Shown: positions 8,093 to 15,994, numbered from the stretch's first letter. The stretch: 16,237 nt of DNA from Coriobacteriia bacterium (GCA_007123455.1 SKKZ01000250.1:1-16237); one strand, 5' to 3'. The notes: generated by a model from the sequence alone, not told the origin. Translations and numbers: made by a program.

Positions 8093-9190
8093 TTACGGTC
8101 CTTCCGGGGAGATGTCGGTTTCGCCGGAGCGCGCTTCGGCGATCGAGCGATACTGCTCGACGAGTGCGTTTGCCGCGTCCAGGTCTTCGACAGGTATACC
8201 CTGCCCGAGACGGCCTGCCGTCACTGGATCGAGCAGTCCGACGGTGATGGTCGTCTCATTCTCGAGCCAGCTGAGACTCACTCCGGCGAACTCACCGGGA
8301 ACCCCACGGTACACGACGACGACGCCATCCTCGGCAACGAGGTAGGCCCGTTCCGATGCGTATCGATAGGTTCCCCATACGGCGATGCCGATGACGGCGG
8401 CGACCGCTAGCGTCCAGACCAGGACGGCGAGCCAGCCCCGGTGGGAGCGCGCCGGTGTGGTGCTGGCGCTCTCTCCCTCGATGTCGACGACGACTACCGA
8501 TATGTTGTCGTGGCCCCCCGCCTCGTTCGCGGCGTCCACGAGCATACGCACGGCCATCTCCGGGTCACCGTATGCGCCGAGGACCTCGGCAATCCGCTCA
8601 TCGGTGAGCATTCCCGTCAGGCCGTCCGAGCACAGCAGGAGCCGGTCTCCCGGAGATGCATCGACCTCGAAAGTGTCCGCGTACATGTTGGGGTCGGTAC
8701 CGAGAGCCCGTGTGATGACGCTTCGATTCGGGTGGACACGAGACTCTTCCTCGGTGAGGGTGCCCTGCCGGATCATGTCCGCGACCATGGAGTGGTCGCC
8801 GGTGACGCGCTCGAGCACGTCGCCATGGAGCAGATAGGCCCGGCTGTCGCCGACGTGGGCCACAACGACACGGGTGCCCTCGACCATCGCCGCAGTGAGC
8901 GTGGTGCCCATACCCTCCCGGCCCCGGCCCTCCCGGGCGGCTGAGATGACCGCGCGATTCGCGGCCCGAACCGCGCGTCCGAGAGCCTTGGCGTCGGCGT
9001 GCGAGGGAGCCGCGTCGACGAGCGCCGAGACGGCTATCCCGCTTGCCACCTCTCCGGCCTCGTGGCCGCCGAGTCCGTCGGCCACCGCGAATAGCGGCGG
9101 CTCCATGAGCACAGAGTCCTCGTTGTGGGCACGCACGCGACCGACGTCGGTGAGTCCGGCGTACGGAGGTTTTCCCGGACGAGCCCTCAT
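8093..9190 (-). CDS. pstP: PP2C-family Ser/Thr protein phosphatase with transmembrane anchor
   Basis: The 365-residue phosphatase should dephosphorylate the kinases of this operon and their targets. The cytoplasmic PP2C domain (about 10-240) shows the metal-binding and structural motifs in order: TDVGRVRAHNED (14-25), ADGLGGHEAGE (37-47, D38), GMGTTLTA, HVGDSRAYLL, RALGT, CSDGLTGML (D189) and GGHDN (D228). One transmembrane helix (about 253-273) follows a short Ser/Thr-Arg linker, and about 90 residues lie outside the cell. ATG 9190 sits in a 4-nt ATGA overlap with the fhaB stop, so translation is coupled. The layout equals mycobacterial PstP but with a shorter external domain. Confidence 0.95.
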   Translation of the reverse strand: MRARPGKPPYAGLTDVGRVRAHNEDSVLMEPPLFAVADGLGGHEAGEVASGIAVSALVDAAPSHADAKALGRAVRAANRAVISAAREGRGREGMGTTLTAAMVEGTRVVVAHVGDSRAYLLHGDVLERVTGDHSMVADMIRQGTLTEEESRVHPNRSVITRALGTDPNMYADTFEVDASPGDRLLLCSDGLTGMLTDERIAEVLGAYGDPEMAVRMLVDAANEAGGHDNISVVVVDIEGESASTTPARSHRGWLAVLVWTLAVAAVIGIAVWGTYRYASERAYLVAEDGVVVVYRGVPGEFAGVSLSWLENETTITVGLLDPVTAGRLGQGIPVEDLDAANALVEQYRSIAEARSGETDISPEGP

Positions 9191-9609
9191 GCGCGTACTA
9201 CTTTCAGGCGCACGGCACCAAGATCGATCATGTCACCCGTGGCGAGCGCGACAGGACGGGTGATGGGCGCGCCGTTGACGATCGTGCCGTTGGTGGAGTC
9301 CAGGTCTTCGATCACCGCTGTGCCGTCAGGCGAGGGCGTCACCCGGGCGTGCGTCGACGATATGAAGTCATCCGCGATGACGATGTCTGCGCCCGGGGAG
9401 CGGCCGACGACCACCGGCCCTGCGATAGGGACGCTCACGCCTTTGAGCTCGCGTGGCCCTTCGACGACTGCGAGAGCAAGGCGCGCCCCCGAAGCGGCAG
9501 GACCCGCAGCCCGAACGTATCCCAGGCCGGCGCGTACAGCCGCGAACAGGAACAGATAGAGCAACGCGAGAAGCACGAGTTTGCCGACGAGCAGGACGAT
9601 ATCGACCAC
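9187..9609 (-). CDS. fhaB: FhaB-like membrane-anchored FHA domain protein
   Basis: With a GTG start at 9609 the protein has 140 residues. The N-terminus is a transmembrane helix (about 3-27), followed by a cytoplasmic linker and an FHA domain (about 60-140). The phosphothreonine-binding signatures are GRSPGADIVI (69-78), SSTHARV (84-90) and DLDSTNGTIVNG (102-113). FHA domains bind phosphothreonine peptides, so this protein is a likely adaptor between the kinases and the cell-wall enzymes; in mycobacteria FhaB (FipA) has a related role. I prefer GTG 9609 because GGGAG lies about 7 nt upstream and the start then falls 4 nt after the fhaA stop. A GTG at 9645, inside fhaA, would add 12 residues. 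Confidence 0.9.
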   Translation of the reverse strand: MVDIVLLVGKLVLLALLYLFLFAAVRAGLGYVRAAGPAASGARLALAVVEGPRELKGVSVPIAGPVVVGRSPGADIVIADDFISSTHARVTPSPDGTAVIEDLDSTNGTIVNGAPITRPVALATGDMIDLGAVRLKVVRA

Positions 9610-9613
9610 GGTG

Positions 9614-10369
9614 CTACTCCCTCGGCTCGTGGTAGACGAGCTCACTTGCGCCGAGGGAGATCACGTCTCCGTCGCGCAAGCGCTCGTAGGTGACGCGATC
9701 ACCGTTCAGGTATGTGCCGTTGGTCGAATCGAGATCCTCGATGGCCCATCCGGCGCCTTCACGTACGAACGCAGCGTGCTCTCGAGAGACGTTCGCGTCT
9801 GAGAGCTTGATGTCGCAGGAGGCGATTCTGCCGACGGTGACGCGCTCGCCCCCGAGTACGACGTCGTGCTCGACGCCACGCACCGTCACGGTCGTGACGG
9901 GGTGAGCTGAAGTGTCCCTGGGAGGAGGCGGCTGCGTGGCGGGCTTCATAGGCGGCGATGCCGGGGCCGGCGCTGACTCCCCGGCGAGTTCTTCGACGTC
10001 GGCCGGGCCCTCCGTGGCGGCCACGCGGAATCGGCCGAGGCGAAGGTCGTCGTGGGTGGTGAAGGTGATGACCGGCCGGGCCGTGAGCGTGTAGCCTCGC
10101 TCGGATGCGTGACCGGTGAGGAAGGTCGCGAGCTCACCCGCGAGCGTAGCGCGAAAACCGCCGATAGCCTCGTCATCCTGTTGCGAGAGAGCAACGGTGT
10201 AGGCATGCGGCACGTAGACCTTGCCGACGCCGACCGCACGCCGGTCATCCATGGCCTTGCCGAGAGCTTTGGCTATCTCGGCTGGTTGGACGGGGGAGCG
10301 AAAAGCCCCCGCGAAGAGACCTTCGACGGCCGAGGCGATGCGGTCTTCGAAATCGGAGAGGATACTCAT
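9614..10369 (-). CDS. fhaA: FhaA-like protein: DUF3662 domain plus FHA domain
   Basis: The 251-residue soluble protein has an N-terminal DUF3662 domain (about 1-118, beginning MSILSDFEDRIASAVEGLFAG and containing QPAEIAKAL). A Pro/Ala-rich linker (about 128-157) precedes a C-terminal FHA domain (about 165-248) with GRIASCDI (180-187), VSREHAAF (194-201) and DLDSTNGTYLNGD (212-224). In mycobacteria FhaA binds phosphorylated MviN (MurJ) and regulates peptidoglycan synthesis; a similar adaptor role is inferred here from context. The start ATG 10369 opens the family-typical N-terminus, though the upstream Shine-Dalgarno is weak. It lies 27 nt after the kinase stop. Confidence 0.94.
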   Translation of the reverse strand: MSILSDFEDRIASAVEGLFAGAFRSPVQPAEIAKALGKAMDDRRAVGVGKVYVPHAYTVALSQQDDEAIGGFRATLAGELATFLTGHASERGYTLTARPVITFTTHDDLRLGRFRVAATEGPADVEELAGESAPAPASPPMKPATQPPPPRDTSAHPVTTVTVRGVEHDVVLGGERVTVGRIASCDIKLSDANVSREHAAFVREGAGWAIEDLDSTNGTYLNGDRVTYERLRDGDVISLGASELVYHEPRE

Positions 10370-10396
10370 GAGTCCGGTTTCCCGTCTGCCGGAAGG

Positions 10397-12121
10397 CTAC
10401 TCCTCCTCGGCTCTGATCGGCGGTCCGGCCGCCACGACCAGCACCATCAGTATAGAGGAGGCTGCGACACGCAAAAGCAAGCCCTCTGATGACCACGTAA
10501 CCGAGGCGTTTCCCTGGGAGGCGACGACATCAGCCAGTAGATACCCGCCGAGGAGCGCCACGGAGCCGAGAGCGATGCCGACGAGTGCCATGAGGCGCGA
10601 GGCCGAGCGGCAGCACAGCGACATCGTCACACCCGCCGCGGACCAGCCGAGGAGCACCGCAAGCGGCGCGGGCGTGGAGAGCAGCTCGCCGAACGCGGCC
10701 GAGGCGGCGATGACTCCCCAAGGGTTGAGCAGCATGGTCCACTCGACATCGGCGAAGGGCGCAGATCCACCGGATGCGGCGGACGCGGTCATCGTCAGAA
10801 GCGCGGCGAATGCGGAGATCCCGGCGGCCGGGAGTGGCGGGAGGACGAAGCCCGTCAGCAGCGGGGCAGAGGGAGATACGCGCGCCATCCCGAGGAGCGG
10901 ACCGGCGAAGGAGGCGAGCCATCCCGCGCCGCGTCGCCCGAACGCCCACCAGACCACTGCGGCGATCACGAAGAGCGAGACACCGGCGAGTACCATGCCC
11001 TCGCGCACGATGCCGATGGAGAGGAGGGCCGTTCCGATCCCGAGCCCGAGGCCGGGGGCGAGCACGCCCGCGAGAGCCACGAGCGCGGCTACCGCGCCCA
11101 CCGCCACGCTGCCGAGACCGAAAGGCGCAAGACCCGCCCACGCCAGCCAGGCGGCGAGCACCCCGCTCGCTCCGGCGGCGACGGGGTAGCCCCAGCGCGC
11201 CAGGCGATCCCATATGCCGATCTCCCAGGTGTCGTCCCTGTCGAACGATTCCTCACCACACACGTCCTCGACGAGCGCGGCAAGCGACCGGCGTCCGGCG
11301 TGAGAGTCTCCGAGATGGTCGAGCAGATGGTTCGCGAGGGAGCGGACACCCGGGTAGCGTTCGGTCGGGACGGGTGCGAGCGCGGTGAGAAGCACATCAT
11401 CGAGTTCTGCCGGCAGGCGGGGGGCGAACTCCCGTGGCGCGGGGGGCTCCACGATCTCGGCCTTGAAGACGGCACCCTCCCAGGTCTCGGCGTAGTACGG
11501 GTTGGCGTCGGTGAGCATCTCGTAGACGAGCACGCCGAACGCCCAGACATCGGTGCTTTCGTCGAGCTCGTGACCGCGGATCTGCTCGAGCGGCATGTAG
11601 CCGGGCGTGCCACCGGCTCCGTGACCGTGCCCCGCCGCCGAGGAGAGCGCGGCGATGCCGAAGTCGGCGACCTTGACGCGTCCGTCGCGCGTGACCAGTA
11701 CGTTGTCGGGTTTGATGTCCAGGTGGAGCACGCCGTTGTCGTGGGCGAACTCCAGCGCGTCGGCGACCGCCTCCACGACGGCTGCGGCCTCGTCGAGCGT
11801 GAGAGGACCATCGGAGGCCTGCATGAGGTCGCCTACGGTGGCACCGTCGACATGCTCCATGATGATGAACGCCTCATCGGCGTCCGTGTCCCACTCGTGG
11901 ACGGTGACGATGCTCGGATGGTTGAGGAGTGCCGCGGTGCGGGCCTCGGCGAGTCCCGCAGGAGCGACCGGACGACCTGAGCGGTCGGCGGGGAAGGGAA
12001 GCCGCTTGATCGCGACCCGTCGTTGCATGCGGGTATCGTATGCGAGCACCACCGTGCCGTAGCCACCCTCGCCGAGGGTCTCCAGCGGACGGTATCTCTC
12101 CAGGATGAGCGGCTGCTCCAT
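10397..12121 (-). CDS. Ser/Thr protein kinase with polytopic membrane C-terminus (non-RD)
   Basis: The 574-residue protein has an N-terminal kinase domain (about 8-270): GEGGYGTV (17-24), VAIK lysine K39, αC glutamate probably E59, HLDIKPDN (133-140) with catalytic D135, DFG 153-155, GTPGYMPLEQ (171-180) and DVWAFGVLVYEML. The usual HRD arginine is Leu, so it is a non-RD kinase, and the activation loop SSAAGHGHGAGG lacks the paired threonines seen in the PknB of this operon. After a charged linker (about 270-305), residues 310-565 are mostly hydrophobic and predict roughly eight to ten membrane helices, with no PASTA or other recognisable external domain. This is not the single-helix receptor architecture. 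As first gene of the operon it holds the place of an extra PknA-like kinase. Catalytic residues are all present; its signal and targets are unknown. Confidence 0.9.
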   Translation of the reverse strand: MEQPLILERYRPLETLGEGGYGTVVLAYDTRMQRRVAIKRLPFPADRSGRPVAPAGLAEARTAALLNHPSIVTVHEWDTDADEAFIIMEHVDGATVGDLMQASDGPLTLDEAAAVVEAVADALEFAHDNGVLHLDIKPDNVLVTRDGRVKVADFGIAALSSAAGHGHGAGGTPGYMPLEQIRGHELDESTDVWAFGVLVYEMLTDANPYYAETWEGAVFKAEIVEPPAPREFAPRLPAELDDVLLTALAPVPTERYPGVRSLANHLLDHLGDSHAGRRSLAALVEDVCGEESFDRDDTWEIGIWDRLARWGYPVAAGASGVLAAWLAWAGLAPFGLGSVAVGAVAALVALAGVLAPGLGLGIGTALLSIGIVREGMVLAGVSLFVIAAVVWWAFGRRGAGWLASFAGPLLGMARVSPSAPLLTGFVLPPLPAAGISAFAALLTMTASAASGGSAPFADVEWTMLLNPWGVIAASAAFGELLSTPAPLAVLLGWSAAGVTMSLCCRSASRLMALVGIALGSVALLGGYLLADVVASQGNASVTWSSEGLLLRVAASSILMVLVVAAGPPIRAEEE

Positions 12122-12130
12122 GGCTTCCCC

Positions 12131-12157
12131 CGACGCGTCGCGTACGCGCTCATTGTA
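12131..12157 (-). promoter_or_regulatory. Candidate promoter -10 and overlapping palindromes upstream of kinase operon
   Basis: The 58-bp gap before the first kinase gene contains a TACAAT -10-like hexamer on the minus strand (12157-12152) without a recognisable -35. Between it and the start codon lie two overlapping 10-bp perfect palindromes, CGCGTACGCG (12139-12148) and CGACGCGTCG (12131-12140). This is the only intergenic gap of size in front of the operon. Promoter function is inferred; GC-rich palindromes arise easily in this base composition. Confidence 0.38.
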
Positions 12158-12179
12158 GCGGTCGCTCAGGACGCAGGCG

Positions 12180-13244
12180 CTACCGGGATGCCATCTGGGC
12201 TTGCATGCGGCGCGCGAGCGCTACGATGACCGGGAGCATCATCGCACTGATTGCGAGCGCCACCACCAGCTCGAGCCAGACCTCCGAGACCGCTTCACCC
12301 ATGACGGACACCTGCCATATCGGCTCGATGATCCAGTAGAGCGGGAAGAGCTTCGCGATCCACTGAGGCCAGCTCGGGAAGAGGTACCACAGCACCGGTG
12401 CGAACAGGATGACGCCTGCGCCCTTGATGATCCCGAACATCATCGTCGAGTCTTTCGACACGACACCTACGAGCAGACCGAGCATCGCGGTGAGGAGCGA
12501 GGCGATGAGCACCACGAGCATCACATCGAGCGGGCGGGAGCCGAGCGCCCCGTTGAGTGCGAGCGTCATCATCGCCATCACGAACGTGAGGCTCAGGCCG
12601 AGGAGCCACTTTGCCGCGAGCACCTCGCCCACCTTCACCGGTGTCACGAGAATCGCCATGAGCGTGCCCTTCTCCTTCTCCTCGACCATGCTCGAGCCGG
12701 GTACGGCTACGCCAGCGAGCACGAGCGCGTAGAAGACGATGATCGGCACGAGGCGCAGCGTGAGCGGCAGCCCCTCCTCACCGAAGCTCACGACCTCGAC
12801 TTCCACCGGTGCGGTGCTGCCTTCGACCTCACGGATGGAGTCGAGCGCCGTGACCATGAGGATGATGCGGTTCGACGCGTGACTCTCCCCGCCGATGTAG
12901 AAGTCGAGCGGCGGCCGGGCGCCGTCACGCACGGCCTCGTCGAAGCCGGTCGGCAGCACCAGGCCCCCGTCGAGGTCGTTCGCCTCGACCTGGCGCTTGA
13001 GCTCCTCGGCATCGTCGAGCAGCGTGAGTTCGATGCCCTCGGCCGCCTCCATGGCCGCGGTGATCTCCGAGTTGCCCGCATCGACGATGCCCAGCCGCGG
13101 CTTGGGCTCGAAGAGCGACCCGAAAGCGAACTGGAAAAGCACCGTCAGCACGATCGGCAGCACGAGTGCGTAGAGGAAGAACGGCGAGCGGGGACCCATG
13201 GCGAAGTCCTTGCGCAGGACCTTCCATATCCGCGCGAGGCTCAT
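12180..13244 (-). CDS. ABC-2 type transporter permease (second)
   Basis: This 354-residue integral membrane protein has one helix near the N-terminus (about 22-44), an external domain (about 45-165), then five further helices starting at VPIIVFYALVLAGVAVPG. The segment EEKEKGTLMAILVTPVKVGEVLAAK is the conserved ABC-2/DrrB-NatB coupling region. It should pair with the neighbouring permease to form the membrane half of an exporter. The substrate cannot be told from sequence. I chose ATG 13244 because it lies in a 4-nt ATGA overlap with the upstream permease, has GGTGGAG in front, and starts the natural MSLARIWKVLRKDF amphipathic N-terminus; an earlier in-frame ATG at 13304 would add 20 residues inside the other gene. 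Confidence 0.92.
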   Translation of the reverse strand: MSLARIWKVLRKDFAMGPRSPFFLYALVLPIVLTVLFQFAFGSLFEPKPRLGIVDAGNSEITAAMEAAEGIELTLLDDAEELKRQVEANDLDGGLVLPTGFDEAVRDGARPPLDFYIGGESHASNRIILMVTALDSIREVEGSTAPVEVEVVSFGEEGLPLTLRLVPIIVFYALVLAGVAVPGSSMVEEKEKGTLMAILVTPVKVGEVLAAKWLLGLSLTFVMAMMTLALNGALGSRPLDVMLVVLIASLLTAMLGLLVGVVSKDSTMMFGIIKGAGVILFAPVLWYLFPSWPQWIAKLFPLYWIIEPIWQVSVMGEAVSEVWLELVVALAISAMMLPVIVALARRMQAQMASR

Positions 13245-14488
13245 AGCGACTCCACCTTTCGCTTCAGCGTGAACAGCCCGGCACCGTAGAGCACGGCGAC
13301 CCATGCGAGTGCGAAGCCGAACGAGCGCCAGACGTCAGTCCAGCCTGCGTCGTAGATCGTGATGCCGACGAGTGCGTCGAGCACCGGGAACGTGGGGATG
13401 GCCTGCACCCACAGGGCCGCCGACCCCGGCCAGAGAACCGAGAAGGCCGGCAGGATGAGCGGGACGGTGAACGCCATCGCGTAGAAGAGCTGGCCTAGGA
13501 AGTCCTTGCCGGCCGATCCTACAATCATCGCCACCCCGTTGAACATCATCGAGCCGAGCAGCATGGTGATGAGGAGGAGCCACCAGTTCTCGGCGGTGAA
13601 CGCCCCGACGAGCGCAAGCACGACGAGGCCCTGCGCGAGTGCCATGCCGGTCCCGAAGATCGACTTGGCTGCAAGCACGTCGGCGATGCGCGCGGGCGTG
13701 ACGAGCACTGCGGTCACCGTGCGCTGTAGCACCTCGACCGATATGAGCGAGGCCATCGAGAACGTCTCGATGAGCAGGATCATGAACGCGAGCATCGGCA
13801 CGAGCTTGTCACGGTAGGAGACCTGGTCGCCGGCTCGGTCGACACCGAGCACGATCGTGTCGTCGTCTGGCATCGTCACCGGCAGGTCCCGACCCGCGAG
13901 TTGGTAGGCGGCCTCGCGCACGAAGCTTGTCATGGCGTTCTCGATCTCGGCGGGCACGGCGGCGTCCGAGTAGACGGTGACCGTGACGCGCTCCGTGCCA
14001 CCGACTACGTCTGCGATGAAGCCCTCCGGGAATGCGATGCCGATGTCGACGCTCAGGCGGCGTGCGTCCGCGGGCCGTGGGTCGCCGGCTTCAATGTCGC
14101 GAAGGACGATATCGCCGGCATCGGTCCGCCACGCCTCGAGCGAGCCTTCAATGACCGCAGTCATCTCGGCCACGTCGTCGAAGTTGACGAGGTCGACACC
14201 CTCGCTCTCCTCGGCCAGGTCTGTCTCTGCGATCTCGGCGAGCTGCTCCTCGGGCACGCCCATGGCGCGGAAGGTCTCGATGCCCTCGGCGATGAGGGTC
14301 TCGACGGGAGGCGAGACGGCGAGCGTGATCGTCTCGTCGACGCTGTCGGGCATGATCCAGAAGACCGCGAGCACGAACACGAGCGTGAGCAGCGTCAGGA
14401 ACAGGTAGAGCTTGTCGCGTGAGTACGCGATCAGCTCCTTTTTGAGGAGCGCTCGGAGGATGGCGCCCCGGGAAACGGTGCGCTCCAT
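13241..14488 (-). CDS. ABC-2 type transporter permease (first) with large external loop
   Basis: The 415-residue protein starts with a cytoplasmic amphipathic segment and one membrane helix (about 26-46). An acidic external domain of about 175 residues (about 50-225) follows, then a C-terminal block of about five to six helices. The segment LQRTVTAVLVTPARIADVLAAK is the ABC-2 coupling region, matching the equivalent stretch of the second permease. This asymmetric layout is typical of NatB/YhgE-like ABC-2 exporters. Its ATG directly follows the TAG of the ATPase gene (TAGATG, no gap), with GGGGCTGGAG as ribosome binding site inside the ATPase end. The substrate is unknown. Confidence 0.92.
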   Translation of the reverse strand: MERTVSRGAILRALLKKELIAYSRDKLYLFLTLLTLVFVLAVFWIMPDSVDETITLAVSPPVETLIAEGIETFRAMGVPEEQLAEIAETDLAEESEGVDLVNFDDVAEMTAVIEGSLEAWRTDAGDIVLRDIEAGDPRPADARRLSVDIGIAFPEGFIADVVGGTERVTVTVYSDAAVPAEIENAMTSFVREAAYQLAGRDLPVTMPDDDTIVLGVDRAGDQVSYRDKLVPMLAFMILLIETFSMASLISVEVLQRTVTAVLVTPARIADVLAAKSIFGTGMALAQGLVVLALVGAFTAENWWLLLITMLLGSMMFNGVAMIVGSAGKDFLGQLFYAMAFTVPLILPAFSVLWPGSAALWVQAIPTFPVLDALVGITIYDAGWTDVWRSFGFALAWVAVLYGAGLFTLKRKVESL

Positions 14489-15349
14489 CTACTCCAGCCC
14501 CCTGCCTGTCAGCTTGATGAATATCGCCTCGAGGGTAGCTTCTTCCGTGTGGATGGTCATGAGGTCGGGCGAGGACGCGAGCTCGGCGATTCTGGCCGAC
14601 GAGCCCGGCTCATCGAGCGGGATGTGCTCCTCGCGCACACCTTCACCATCCCGCAGCCGGACCTTCACCGAGCGCTCGCCGTACTTGAGCTTGAGGTTCT
14701 CAGCGGTGTCGAGTGCGACGATCTCGCCTTCGTTGATGAAGGCGACGCGGTCGGAGAGCTGGTCGGCCTCGAACATGTCGTGCGTGGTGAGCAGGACGGC
14801 CGCACCGCGGTCGGCCTCCTCCTGGATGGTCGTGCGAATCTGGGCCGAGGTCACCGGGTCGAGTCCGTCGGTGGGCTCGTCGAGGAAGAGCACCGTGGGC
14901 TTGTTGATGAACGCGCGCGAGATCATCATTCGCTGCCGCATGCCCTTCGAGTAGCTGTGCACTCGGTCTTTCGCACGGTCCGCCAATCCTACCCGGCGCA
15001 GGACCTCCATCGCGTCGGGGTCCTTGATGCCGTAGAGCGATGCGAAGAAGTTCAGGTTCTCGAGCCCCGACATGTTGAGGTAGAGGTTCTTCTCCTCGAA
15101 GCACACGCCGATCTGTGCCTGTATCTCCGGGTCGTCCCGGCCGGTCTCCCTGCCGAGGATCTCGGCCCGCCCGCTCTTGGGCCTCATCTGTCCGGTGAGC
15201 ACCTTGATCGTCGTCGACTTGCCCGCACCGTTGGGGCCGAGAAAGCCGAGGATCTCACCGGGCATGACCTCGAAGCTGACGTTCTTCACGGCCTCTATGT
15301 CGCCGTAGGAGAAGCTGAGGTCCTCCACCTTGATGGCGGGCTGCGTCAT
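14489..15349 (-). CDS. ABC transporter ATP-binding protein
   Basis: The 286-residue ATPase powers the two permeases downstream. It has Walker A GPNGAGKST (38-46), signature SKGMRQR (134-140, in place of LSGGQ), Walker B VLFLDEPTDGLDP (153-165) with E158, and H-loop TTHD (H190). The Q-loop position reads GVCFEEKNLY, so Glu replaces the usual Gln near residue 85. A C-terminal extension (about 215-286) is typical of the CcmA/DrrA-type exporters. The start ATG 15349 overlaps the regulator stop (ATGA) and begins the standard MTQPAIKVEDLSFSYG; an upstream frame to 15442 lies inside the regulator and is rejected. Confidence 0.95.
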   Translation of the reverse strand: MTQPAIKVEDLSFSYGDIEAVKNVSFEVMPGEILGFLGPNGAGKSTTIKVLTGQMRPKSGRAEILGRETGRDDPEIQAQIGVCFEEKNLYLNMSGLENLNFFASLYGIKDPDAMEVLRRVGLADRAKDRVHSYSKGMRQRMMISRAFINKPTVLFLDEPTDGLDPVTSAQIRTTIQEEADRGAAVLLTTHDMFEADQLSDRVAFINEGEIVALDTAENLKLKYGERSVKVRLRDGEGVREEHIPLDEPGSSARIAELASSPDLMTIHTEEATLEAIFIKLTGRGLE

Positions 15350-15816
15350 CGTCCTGTCCTTTCGTTGAATCGCTCCATGACGTTCTCGAACTCCCGCTCG
15401 AAGAAGGCGTATACATCGTGCATCTCCTCGAGCCGCTCGCACGCCGCGGGAGAGTCGATCACATCCATCGCCTCCTCGGTCACCTGCCGGATATAGGTCA
15501 TCGCGGCGAACTTCCTGGCGAGGATGTCTCCCCAGACCCCTTTGATCATCCGGTAGTGCGCTTCCCGTGAGCCTCTCACCCGGTATCGTTCGACAAGGTC
15601 GGTGCCCACGAGGAACTGCATCGCGTTGCTCACCGAGGCCTTGCTGATGTCGAGCTCGTCGATCAGCTCGCTGGTCGAGAGCCCTTCACCGTCAGCCAGT
15701 GTCAGGGCCGCATAGACCTTGGCCATCCCGTGGGGGAACCCGACCTGCTCGAGCACTTGCGCGAGCTTGTCGAGCATGGCGGACCGGCGTTTCTCACGAT
15801 CGTGAGTGCTCTCCAC
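15346..15816 (-). CDS. GbsR/MarR-type winged-helix transcriptional regulator
   Basis: The 156-residue protein has a basic N-terminus and a winged helix-turn-helix (about 27-90). The recognition helix follows ELDISKASVSNAMQFL (54-69), and the wing is RYRVRGSREAHYRM. A helical C-terminal half (about 95-150) looks like a dimerisation region. This matches GbsR-like MarR relatives, which often control adjacent transporters. The start is GTG 15816, supported by GGGAGGAG about 5 nt upstream; no ATG fits as well. It is first in a four-gene exporter operon and overlaps the ATPase gene by 4 nt, so autoregulation and control of the exporter is the likely role. The ligand is unknown. Confidence 0.88.
   Translation of the reverse strand: MESTHDREKRRSAMLDKLAQVLEQVGFPHGMAKVYAALTLADGEGLSTSELIDELDISKASVSNAMQFLVGTDLVERYRVRGSREAHYRMIKGVWGDILARKFAAMTYIRQVTEEAMDVIDSPAACERLEEMHDVYAFFEREFENVMERFNERTGR
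15793..15806. promoter_or_regulatory. 14-bp perfect palindrome inside the regulator's first codons
   Basis: CTCACGATCGTGAG is a perfect palindrome overlapping codons 4-9 of the GbsR/MarR-like gene. A binding site for the regulator itself is possible, but no second copy was found by eye in this window. Confidence 0.3.
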
Positions 15817-15852
15817 GTCTGCTCCTCCCGGTTGGGTGCAGCCAGAACATTT

Positions 15853-15904
15853 GTATCGTTCCCAACATTCAGAGATATCTAAACGTTACATCGGGATAAT
15901 AGCA
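15853..15904 (-). promoter_or_regulatory. Candidate extended -10 promoter and operator of the exporter operon
   Basis: An AT-rich island in otherwise GC-rich DNA. On the minus strand, TGC followed by TATTAT (15904-15896) makes an extended -10 element; no -35 is evident. Downstream, an imperfect inverted repeat has arms GTATCGTT (15853-15860) and AACGTTAC (15882-15889), 7 of 8 positions matching across 21 bp, with a central AGATATCT palindrome (15873-15880). The position between predicted start site and coding region suits a repressor site. Function is inferred. Confidence 0.42.
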
Positions 15905-15994
15905 TGTCGTCCCCCGGCGTCGATGATGTGGAGGCGCCGGTCACGACGGGCGGCTCGCGAAGACCGGGTGCACTTCCACGTTCGCGGCGTGTGG

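Noticed and set aside
12201..13289. 362-residue plus-strand open frame opposite the second ABC permease
   Set aside because: Extreme charge and His/Arg/Glu bias is typical of antisense to a hydrophobic membrane protein; the sense strand is a clear ABC-2 permease.
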